NCBI GenBank assembly: GCA_024516035.1
Contig: CM044959.1
Coordinates: forward strand, 20,294,525 to 20,358,524
Direction of reading: 5' to 3'
Origin: Bactericera cockerelli
Lineage: Eukaryota > Arthropoda > Insecta > Hemiptera > Triozidae
DNA length: 64,000 nucleotides
Notes under the pieces: generated by a model
The model's input: only the letters and a program-made list of their open reading frames with translations
Told to the model about the DNA's origin: nothing
The model's database searches: none
Translations under genes and position numbers: made by a program
Shown here: positions 32,177-44,200 of the stretch, piece by piece
How the letters are laid out: each line of letters opens with the position of its first letter
Position numbering within the stretch: the stretch's first letter is position 1

Positions 32177-32203
32177 TTACGTAAAGAATTCTGCAAGCTC
32201 CTC
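32177..32203 (-). CDS. LOTUS/Tudor gene exon T19: terminal mini-exon with stop
   Basis: Nine codons, EELAEFFT and TAA. The acceptor tggttcattttcag is strong and the phase (0) agrees with T18. The first 18 nt recur at 32307-32324 on the far side of an inserted SINE fragment. Because it is so short, confidence is moderate. Confidence 0.65.
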   Translation of the reverse strand, partial: EELAEFFT

Positions 32204-35200
32204 CTGAAAATGAACCAAGAAAAGGAATATGCATTTATTGTGGTAAAATCCCAAATGGGAGGATAACTTGTCATGTCCCGGCTGGGTTTCGAACCCGCGA
32301 TTTCGAATTCTGCAAGCTCCTCTTTCTTATGCAGTAAACTGATCTAATTCATGGAAGCAAATCGAACCATGTAGACTTTTTAAACATTGTAATCCTCTAG
32401 AATCACATCATTCCTAATGACTTAAATAATTATCCGAAACAGTGTACCGACCGACTTCAGTAGCTTGATCGCGCCAAGGCGGCGGACTTGTAACCTGAAA
32501 GTCGGAGGTTCGAGTCCCAATTTCGGTAAAAATTTAGCAGCCTGCGTTTAAGTAGTTGTAACATCACGAAAGTGATTCATACAAATATGATAAGTGATAA
32601 CTTTATTATTTAACAATGCAGTAGAAATTGGGTGTTGGGTGGAAGAGATTGCCAAAGGCAATAACCCCGCCCTTTAGTTAGGACATATAATATGTATTTA
32701 CTTATTTATTCTTTATTTTTGTCTTCTGTTATATTGTATTTTAATTTGTAATTCTTTGTGTTGTATATAATAATTATGTCCTATTAAAGCGCGCTAGGCA
32801 TTGCACGCATGGTGACCTGGGTTCGATTCCCAGCGGAGGAGGATTTTTTCTGCTCTGTACTTGGATGTTCGGGGTCCACTCATACCTTGTGAGGAAAAAT
32901 GAGTAGCTGCTTTGATGTGAAGCAGCGACCAGTGGCAGAATCATAGGCAAGAAAATAATACAAGATATTGTAAATTAAAGTGGTAAAGTCCTATGATTCT
33001 GCGCTACCCACTAAAGTTGTGACATAATAACACAAAGAAAAAGCATTATTAATATGTCCTATTACTAAAGGGTAAATAAATAAATAAAATAAAACGTATT
33101 GAACGTTACCTGGAGAGACGTCAAGTCTTTGTCCTTGCGGAACAGCTGGAAGTAGGCGCTCCTCAGATGCCCGACCTCCATCAGGTACAGGCTGTTCTCC
33201 AGTTCCCGGGGCAGCCTCCCCAGGCCCGCCAGCCACTCGAACAGGGCCGGGCTCCCGTCCCGCGTGTGCTTCACCAGGATAGCTTCCTGGTCCTGCGAGC
33301 GTAGGGTCTTGAGGAGCACGTTCACCGAGGAAGTCTTCAGGACGTGATGGGCGAACTGCTCGACGATGAGACAGGCACGGTGCGGCTCGCCCAGGACGAC
33401 AACGTTCAGCGGCGTCTTGTTCACCACTGCAACATGAGAAGAAATAAACATGTTTATTATTATCTAATACAACTTCTCACTTTTCTGTTTATACTGATTA
33501 AAATAGAAGTCCGCCGCCTTATCGATCATGCTACTGAGGTCGGTTTTTCCTCGTACATGAATTGTTAGCGTAATGGGACTCCCTGTCTCGAGCCTACAGT
33601 CTTAATAAAGCACTACTAGGTATATTATACAGTATACATATATTATATTGCTTTTGTCGCAAGGTGAACCCATACAACTTAAGTTGAAAAGTTGACTCGT
33701 CCTGAAACACATAATTCGATCAACCATAAACCATCGTGAGAACTTGGGCTATTTCTTTATAAGCCATTAAATCCTTGGGAAACTGCAAGCTAGCGGGACT
33801 TATTAAGCTTGACTAGTCCGTTCTCTGTTTATAGTCCCCTAGAGTTATACTCCTCAGATAGAGGAGATTCAAAGTGCACTGTGATCCTTCCTAGGTACTA
33901 AAACATGAGGAATTAAATCTGCTAATCTAAACTTTAAAGCAAGAAGATATCTTTTTCAAATTATTTCAATTTCATACGAAAAATCATTTTGATAATAATA
34001 ATATCGCCTTATTTATACTGCCCGATTAGGACTATCAAGTCCCAAGACGTATTATTATGTGGTAAAAATCCCAAATGGGAGGATAACTTGTCATGTCCCG
34101 GCTGGGTTTCGAACCCGCGACTTCTGGAATCTCTGGATTCACGGAGTGTCGCCTTTACCAATGAGCTACCGGGACAGGTAATGAACATTTCTTCTAATAA
34201 ACTGTACTTAGGGACTCACCTACAGCTCGTAGTGACACAAAGTTCTCACAGCCTGTGGTCAGCGGGTTCTCAAGGCGTCGGATATTGACAAAGTACTTGC
34301 ACTTGGACCTGATGAGCCAGGTGTCATCCGACTTGACGGAACCCCCTTCCTCCTGACTTGCGGTGGAGGGCTTGCGAATAGGAGGAATTTCTAGCGAGGT
34401 GTTTGTTTTCACCTTTGGAAGTTCTATCAGTGGTTGGTCTGTTTGTTTGGTTGAGAATTGCGTGGCAGGAATTTCAATGGGAATCTCTTTGGTTCGAGAA
34501 ACCATGGTATTTGTGTCAGTCGGTCTTCCAATGTTGCTTGTGCGAACAGCGTTCAATATTTTTGAATCACTCTTCTTTGCCTCAACGTGATTTAATACTT
34601 TTTGTTCACCGCAGGTACTAGCACTTGGTAATTTCTGATTACTAGCGCTACTCTCAACTGAAGTTGGAAGGTTTTGTTTGATGTAAATTGTGTCAGTCTC
34701 ATTTGGTATTTGATGTCCTCTGTGGCCAACATTAGCAATATTCTGGATAGGCATATTGTTGGATTGAGCTTGATGTGTTTGTGAAACATTGTCATGTTTG
34801 CACTTAGTCGAAACTTGTTCAGGAACAAATTCCTCTGATACTGGATTGAGGAATTTTTTAGGAAAGAACTCATCTGAGTTCGCATTCAATAAGTTGGCAC
34901 GCGTGGGAACAGATGGTTGCGAGTTCAGATTGTTCGATGGGTTTCCCGTGGTGGCAGGGTCATTAATGTCTGAAGACAAGGAGTGAAGATGATAGTGTGG
35001 CGGTCGATAGGGGGCAGAGGAGTTAGGGAGGGACACCATATTCTTCTCAAGAGTATTGTCAATGGAGGAATAAGGTACGGAAGAGACACTGCCCTGTCTT
35101 ACACTGGGTGCAGTTTGAATATTTTTATTTTTTGATTGTGTGTTAAGTGGTTTCACACTATCTTCATAAGAAACATGATCATACTTGCGGTTGGTACTGT

Positions 35201-38200
35201 TTTGTCTAAACCATTCAGGTGACCGGTTGTCGTGGCGTCTCAATGGTTCATTGACATTTTCTGTGTTCATATTATAAGCTTTTTCACTGTCCAGTATTGC
35301 ATTAGCTCCCGCATAAAACAAGTTCTTTTCAACGGATGCATTTGTTGGTGTTAAAGTTTCATGGAGAGCAGTCTTGTACACTTTTTTCTTTACAGATGCT
35401 GAATCGTTTTCTTTTTCCATATCAATTCTATTAGCAGAGTCTTTATACATGGCATTTTCATTGATAGTGTCTCTTAACATAGCATGGTTTCTACTTGAAA
35501 GTTCTGTTAGCACAGCGCCTGGTGGTAGTCGACTGTAGCTATTTTCTCGAATCGACTCATTTTGTATATTTCTGGACACGGGGTGATTGCTTCCCGAGGA
35601 GTAATCATTCGACAGCTCCAAGTTTTCGTTGGACCGGACGCTGAGACCGGACATATTGTGAGAGATTTGATTCACATTTGGCAAGACTTGGTTTTTGGTT
35701 TGATTTATTAATAATTCACTGAACTCAGAGGTTTGATCTGCGGCCAACGCAGCAGAACTGCTGTTCAGTACTTTGTTTCCAGCATGCGTGTTGGCATTCT
35801 TGGACACTCCAAGGGCAATGTTATCAAGGATTGCTTTCAATTCCAAGGTAGGAGTTCTGAGATTGGACAAAGCACCGCCGATGTTATTATTGAGGAGAGG
35901 ATTGCACAACCGGGTGGGATTTAAATCTGTTGGGGGGTTATTGTTCGAATATTGATTGCTTAGTTGAACTGGACTTGTAATGATTGGATGATTATTTAGA
36001 TGTTGATTGCTGAGCTGAGCTGGATTGGGAACCACAGGGCGCACGTTAGTTCTCTGAACACTAGTTGGGATCAACGGTTGGGGTAAAGCTCCTCTGTCGT
36101 ACATATTATTCCTATCAGTATCAGATAGCGAATCATCGGTGAGGTTATCTAGACTACGGCGGTTGCTTCGCAACTGATGGTGAGCTAGGTCCATGTTTCG
36201 GCCAGTGGCAGCGGGTTGCTGATTAGCGTACTGAAAAATACAAAATTTTATTAATGATTTTTTTAAAAGTCACGTAGTGGCTGAAACTGCGGGGCACAGA
36301 TCATGGCCAGGTGATTAGAACAAATCATAATATTTAACACAAGTGTAATTTTAATTAGTCTAGCTTAATTCTACAGGGTGTAAATAATACACGATAGTTC
36401 AGGAGCATATTCCTGGGTACAATTTAGGTGGGGTTAATATCCTATATAAAAAAATGCTACCAACTCGGATAACACGTTCACTCTTGACTTCTTTTTCTGA
36501 CCAACCAGACTCAAGTCTGCAACTACTTTCAATTCAGCCCTCTGATCATTGTGTAGCAGTAGCATACCATACATACATACATGTTCTGTTCTCATAGCAA
36601 TAACATTAATATCTGTCCGGGTAGCTCAGTGGTAAAGGCGGCACTCTGTGAATCCAATGATTCCAGAGATCGTGGGTTCAAAACCCAGCCGGGACATGAC
36701 ATGTTATCCTCCCATTTGGGATTTTTACCACATAATAATATGTCTTGGGCTTACTACTGGAATAATGGGACTTTAATAGTCCTAATCGGGCAGTATAAAT
36801 AAGGCGATAATATTATTATTATTATTATCAATAGATAAGATACGTACCGGATGGTTAGCCAAGTCCCCCATGTACGTTTCTGTCACCTGGAATCCGTCCC
36901 TTCTTCTGTAAGTGACCTCCATGAGCTGGGCATCCTCAGGCACCACCCCAATGTTCGCTGGTGAATTGAATACAATGGAACATATGAGGATCTATTTTTT
37001 GGGTGCGACCCCTTTTTATCATATCTTCTTAATATGAAATCGATTTACATTCATTATTAAACATGTTGGATCAAGTTTTATTTACAAATGACATAGAATA
37101 TATACAATTATACATACATAGATATTGAAATTAAGAAAACAAAACTTGATCAAGGGTGGTGCTAATGCCAACGGCATTCTCTTCCTGATCTCTTTTTATT
37201 ATCATTGACTCATTATTATCATTAAGGGATCTCCAAAACGGTTGGACTGAATGACTTCAAATTTGGTTGGGAGCTTCCTTAGGTGAGAGGAATGCATACG
37301 GATTTCTTGAGACTTGCTCAAATTGAACTATGGCTATGTCTCACCCAGGAACAAAGAAAAAAGGCATACATTAAAGTTAGTGTAAAGTGCCTTCTTTAAT
37401 GTATCCCCAGACCTAACTAGCATACTTAAGAGCTGTAGCTGTGCGTGTAGAAGAGTCCGCTAGCTTGATAGTATTTTTTTTTTTTTTTTTTAAGAGGAAT
37501 GTTTTAATTAGTTTTATTAAATATAAAAAAAACTTGTCCCAGGCCCCGTCCTTCCGAAAGGGAACCGAGGATGCAAGAAGCATTTCCTCTTTGAATGGCC
37601 AAAATAGTATGGAGACTCACCTCTCGACGGCATAATTGGCGGCGCGACATTTTGAAATACAGGGCGCGAGGGTTGCTGAGGCGGCAGTGTGTCGTATGAA
37701 GGGTAATGTGAGGAGGATCGGACAACAGGCATGACTGCAGGTGGGTTCTGAGTGGATCGGGGAACAGGCATGACTGCAGGTGGGTTCTGAGTGGATGGAG
37801 TGACAGGCATGACTACAGGTAGGTTCTGAGTGGAAGGAGTGACAGGCATGACTGCAGGTGGGTTCTGAGGGGATCGGGGAACAGGCATGACTGCAGGTGG
37901 GTTGTGAGGGGATCGGGGAACAGGCATGACTGCAGGTGGGTTCTGAGTGGATGGAGCGACAGGCATGACTGGTAGGGGTATTCTATGTTGGGGTGAGTAC
38001 TCCTAGAATAAAATAAAGACAAATGTATACAAGAATGTTCTGTAACTTTTTTAAATGTGGGTTTCTGGAGGTATTTAACACATGTTTCTATTTTGTGTGA
38101 ATCTTCATTATGTTGTTCATTTATCAAGACAAAAACCTTTAACAAATTTTAACGAAGAATACGTTTATTTTATATTAGACCTAAGTATTATTTTATATTA

Positions 38201-41200
38201 GAATAAGATAGGGAAATTGTGAAAAATGGGTAGTTCCCGTTAATTAATTAAAAATTAAAATAAATTAATGGAAAAACAGGAACTGCCCAAATACTTTGTC
38301 GCTTAGAGTAATTTGAACTGTAATTTATAAAACCAATAGTAAATAACCACTAATTGACTAATTTGCCAATCCCTAAGTACTTGCTTGATAAAATCAAATC
38401 AAAGAAAAAGTTCATACCATACAAACAGGAGGTAGCTTTGCTCGGGATGTGCTTGGTGCAGGAGAAGGTATGTTCACTTTTCTAGGGGGTGAAGGCGCTG
38501 GTGGGGTAACGTTGAGTATTTTGTTGCTAGGTGCCACCATTCCTGGCCGGGATGTGTTGGGTATCTTGTCCGTTTGTGGCACGATTGCGGGTTTTGTGTG
38601 AACAGATGCCTCCTTTTCCATTCTCAGGATGCTGCTTAGAACAGGCGGAACCTTTGGACACGGCTTTTCCTGGAAAAATAGTGATGGCTATTTTTAAAAT
38701 GGAAAATATGAAACAATAATATCATATATTTTTTTCAATACACTCTGCTTGATTTTAAAATAAATCAATTAAAGGCTCTTTTGCTTCAGGACAAGCCCCC
38801 ACACACACTGGCTGCAAACCCCCTCGGCACCTCAACACCAACCATCCTCAACAGCAAATTGCCGAACCTCAATTTGCAGTCTTCTCCACCAACAACTTTC
38901 CAAATTTTTGAACAACCCTTTGCCCTTTTTGACAGATCACACCAAACGTTTAAACAATTTCAACTGAAAAAACCGACCTTGGTAGCTTGATCGGTGAGGC
39001 GGCAGACTTGTAACCTGGAGGTCGGTGATTCAAGTCCCGGTTTCAGCGTAGATTTAGTAAAGCAAGTTTGAGTAGATGTGGTATCACGATTGTGATTAAC
39101 ACAAATATGATAACTTTTGTAACTTACTTTTAACTGAAAATCTCACACTTTTCTTTCAACATTTACGTTTTTACTTACATTTCACACTAATCTTGTTACT
39201 GCCACTTTTCATTTTCGAAACACTAGATCGCAGGTTCGATCTCCACTGTGAGGACGACATAAATATTCCTACATATTTATCTTGTTACATTATCTTATTT
39301 ATTCTATGGACCATACCCAAGCCTAGAACCGTAAGTCCGATTGTCCTGAAAATCAAACTTTCGGATTCCTCGTTGAAAAAAACCTTTTTTACGTCCTGAC
39401 TTGAGGTAGACAGGACGAGGGTTGGAACCCTCCATTCGCTGGGAATCGTACCACCTACCCACATTGACCTCACCCTGCCTGGGTAGGGCCGGGAAAACCT
39501 AGGTGAGAAGCAGTTACCACTCCCATAACCTACTGGGAGGATATGCCAATATGCCATCCATTTTTTTTTTTTTTTTTTTCTTTTTTTTTAAGATGAGTGT
39601 TTCACAGCCTTTTTTATTTCGTAGCCATGAAACAGGAGCTACTGTAGACGCTTGTGGTCTGTGTTGTAGCCTGTCCATTCCGTAGTATGGCTCCCCTCTG
39701 ATGGGCGAGAAGTGACACAATACTTCCCATTTAGGTGCTGGGTCAACACGAGGTATCCCTTACAAACAATTGTAACCAAATTAAGAATACAAATTTTTGT
39801 CGACTCGGGGGATCGAACCCGGGACCTTCCGTATGGCAAGCGACTGCTTAACCACTGAGCTAATCGCGCGCTCAAAACTCACGTAAAATCCTAGAAAGGA
39901 ACAACTAGAAAGAAGACACCCTGTATTTTTAACAACACCTGAAAAAACGAAACACTTTAACTTAAATTATAGCTTAAAAATGAAGTAATACCTCCTGGGA
40001 ACTAGCCTCCTCCTCCTCCTCAGAGTCCGAGGAGAAAATCTTCTTCTTGGGGGCGGGTTTGTCAGGCAGGCGGGCGGCAGAGTTGTCCTCCTCTATCTCA
40101 TCGGAGTCAGGCTCGGGGTCTATGGGGGCGGGGCGACTGATTCGGTCCAGGAAGTCCTGGAAATCGTCGTCTCCTGGAATGGGAATCTCCTCAAACATCT
40201 TGGGAGAAGAGCGAAACAGAGAATATTTAGTTCAGGATTCGATGGTAAGAAGCCTTCACCATTCAAATAATAACAGATCTACTCCAATCAAGGTGTTATA
40301 TTCCAATGAGGGTCCCTGTAGCTGTGATAACGCCAAACGCTTTGAATTTTCAATTTTCAATTCAAAGCGTTAGGCGTATGATTTCACATATATGTTTCCA
40401 CAATAGGAAGGAAGAACTTTATTTCATTTTACTTTATTTTTTTTTAAATTTAAAATCCGCTTGTATCTTTTGCACTTGAGAAAAGCCATATCAGAGATAA
40501 TCCAGACTGTTCCTCAAGTCGGGCTATAGTGTGCTGTGTTTGATGGAAACCTCGAATTGAGGGAGGGTCTGGCTTATCTTAATTTGAGTCATGTTTTATA
40601 ATTTGATCTTTAGTTTCAAAGACATGCTTGATTTGACAGCAGGTAAGAGGGATGTGCAGGTAAGAGTCCGGTGACCAGACGCGGCCGGTGTTAATGAGCT
40701 GCGGATCTACAGCACTCCCAGACGAAAAGGAATTTTTTAAAGTCTCGTACAAGGTGAAAACTATTACACAATTCTAGAATAATTAATTTATAGTTGTAAT
40801 GATTGACATGGTAAACAAACTCAAACTCGTTGGATTCAATAAGAGCAACTCTATAAATCCCATTTTAGTCCTATTACTCCTATTTATCTGGCAGCACCCC
40901 CCCAAACATTTTTCCATGGGCCGTGCCTGCCGGTGACAGAACATCAACTCCGGACGTGCAATTACATAACTTTAGATATGTAAATAAAACTAAGTACAGT
41001 CCATACCATACTAACAGGAGTTGTGTTGACAGGAGTCATACCTAACACAAGACTACCTCTTTACACTTGTATAAGACAAGCTGAAGTTCTATATCAGCCA
41101 AATGAACCCCGCGCAGCTAAAGCCCCAAACCGAGAAGCCAGGGTACACACTTACACAGTCCATGATTTAACCATGTAAAATGAAATTGAAAGCTATTCTG

Positions 41201-44200
41201 ATCTTACAAAACTAAACTAGGAAACATTTCAAAGTCAATATAAAGGCTGTCAAATATCCTGGGTCTAATAATGGTATTTTAATAGGACCAAGCTATTGGA
41301 ATAAATGTTGGAAGTTAATTTTATTATTTTCTTTGCTTTACAGCTACATAGGTATACTGCATTCTTGCATAGAAATCTTTTTGGCATAATTAATCTTTCT
41401 GGTTATATTGTTTCGGAATTAAAAAAAAATAGTGAGTAGGACCTTGCTATTATATAGGTAATATAGGTATGTAAGTGTAGATATGGTGGCACTGACTTGG
41501 ACAATTCTCATATAAGTGGAACTGGGCCGCGGAAACAGTTCATATATCTCAGTCTAGACATTTCAGCACAAACTGAATGCTAACATTTTAGATCCATCAC
41601 TTTTGTTCATAGTAAAAATCTTTGATCTAGTTGTATTTATATCACAACTTTGTAAATATATACAATACTCTGACTATTTCAGCAAATATAACGACCAATA
41701 AAAAAAATAGTATATGAGACAGTTTGAAGTGTAAAATGAACTTTTTACATCATACATCAGTTGTAGCATGCAGAAACAACTAAAAGAGGCAAACCAAAAA
41801 CCAATCAATTGGTGAATTCATTATTTTTACAATTTTATTACATTCAATAGGTACACCAACGGATTGAAGGTTCACAGTATGAAAACATAATTATATTGTA
41901 CATGTGTGAAAAATAAAGGAAAGATTCAAATCGGTTAGTTTTTTTCCATCAAGAACATAATTATCATTAAAAATTCAACATTACATGAGAAATCAAAAAT
42001 TATATGCTTTCTGAATTAAATCGTTAACATTATACCTAAATTTAATATTTATTTACATTTATATACATGAACACCAAAATTTGAGATATTATTGAAAGTA
42101 AAAATTAGAAGATATATAAACTTCCCATTGAATTTGGAAGGTATACAGGGTGTCCCACCAAACTTGGACACCTCAAATTACTCGGCCCCTGAAAGAGTTT
42201 TTGAAAAATAAAAAAATCTAGGGTACATGTGCTAATTATGCGGTTTCAGTTATGAATTTTTTTTTATACAGGGTGGTTCAAAAGTCAGAAATTGAGGTGT
42301 CAACTTTCGATTTTTAAATGAATCGACCTGAATTTTATTTGATAATTTTACTTCTAAATGATTTCTGAGTACTTTTTTAAACAAAAATATTACATACAGG
42401 GTGGTTTTTTTTCGACCAATTTTATTTCTAAATCTTGAATAACTCAAGTTCGGTTAATTTTTTCGATAACAAGAATAGAATGTGTTTGTGTAATGAATAC
42501 ACGCACTTTCAATTGGCATCAAAAAAAATTATACAGGGTGGTTCACAAGTGAAATAATGACTTGATTTTTTTTAAAACCTAGTTTTTTTAATTTTTTATT
42601 TAGGATCATTAATTCTCGTCTAATTTTACACATTTTTCGTCAGTCATATCGAAAAAACAAAACTAAAGTGTTGTACAGGGTGAGACATAATTTTTTTGTA
42701 ACACCCTGTATATGGGCAGTCAAAGAGACGCAAAATTAAATATTAAGACTAAATATGCAAAAAAAAACTTTGATTTTTAATTAAACTAAAAAGTTATGGT
42801 GTTTTAACTAATATTGTCGCATGGACCACCCTGTAGATATTTTCTTAAACTATCATGTAGGTACTCTAAGTTGTATAAAATTCAACGAACACTTCGAATC
42901 ATGTGGGAAAAACAAGTAAAAAACACTAATTTGAAGCCATTTTCAATTTGGTGTCCACACTGAATGATTTTAAAACTTGAAATAAAAAGTAGGTAGGTGT
43001 TGACACAAAATTGAACATGGCTTTTGAAATTAATTTTATTTCTTTCAGATTTGGACTCCTCGTTGAATTTTAGACAGTTTCGACTACCCATATGATGGTT
43101 TAAGAAAATATCTACAGGGTGGTCCATGCGACAATATTAGTTAAAACACCATAACTTTTTAGTTTAATTAAAAATCAAAGTTTTTCTTGCATATTTAGTC
43201 TTTATATTTAATTTTGCGTCTCTTTGACTGCCCATATACAGGGTGTTACAAAAAAATTATGTCTCACCCTTTACAACCTTTTAGTTTTGTTTTTCGATAT
43301 GACTGACGAAAAATGTGTAAAATTAGACGAGAATTATTAATCCTAAATAAAAAATTAAAAAAACTCGGTTTTAAAAAAAATCAAGTCATTATTTCACTTG
43401 TGAACCACCCTGTATAAAAAATTTTGATGCCAATTGAAAGTGCGTGTATTCATTACACAAACACATTCTATTCTTGTTATCGAAAAAATTAACCGAACTT
43501 GAGTTATTCAAGATTTAGAAAAAAAATTGGTCGAAAAAAAACCACCCTGTATGTAATATTTTTGTTTAAAAAAGTACTCAGGAATCATTTAGAAGTAAAA
43601 TTATCAAATAAAATTCAGGTCGATCCATTTAAAAATCGAAAGTTGACACCTCAATTTCTGACTTTTGAACCACCCTGTATAAAAAAAAATTCATAACTGA
43701 AACCGCATAATTAGCACATGTACCCTAGATTTTTTTATTTTTCAAAAACTCTTTCAGGGGCCGAGTAATTTGAGGTGTCCAAGTTTGGTGGGACACCCTG
43801 TATGTTTGATATTTCATTAAAGTTCAAAAATATTTAGAACAATAATATAAAATAATAAAATCCCGGCTCTGCTAACAAATGATTCAGAAATCCATGCATT
43901 TAATGACCTATGGCTATCAACGTTACTGACTGTCTAAACTTAATGTTATCATCTAGCAATAAAATTCCACACCAGGACTGTTCTCCCTATAGGACGTGCA
44001 AGAAAATCATAAGAGACGAGGAGAAAGCCACATCACCACAAGGCCTGCACTACTGTACCTCATCTTCAGAGATCGCTGTGCTTTCAGCAATTCCTGTCTC
44101 TGACACCCTATGATCGGAAGCTTCTGAGTCCATCCTCTCGTTCTTGTCCGCTTTGATTCGTGGCACCTCCGATCTTGCGTCCTCCAATGAAGTGTCAGAC

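Noticed and set aside
34363..35955. Plus-strand open frames across 34363-35955
   Set aside because: They are shadows of the long minus-strand exon T17.
42250..43696. Two mirror-image 65-codon open frames (NKIGRKKTTLYVIFLFKK)
   Set aside because: They lie in opposite arms of a foldback and have no family likeness or splice support.
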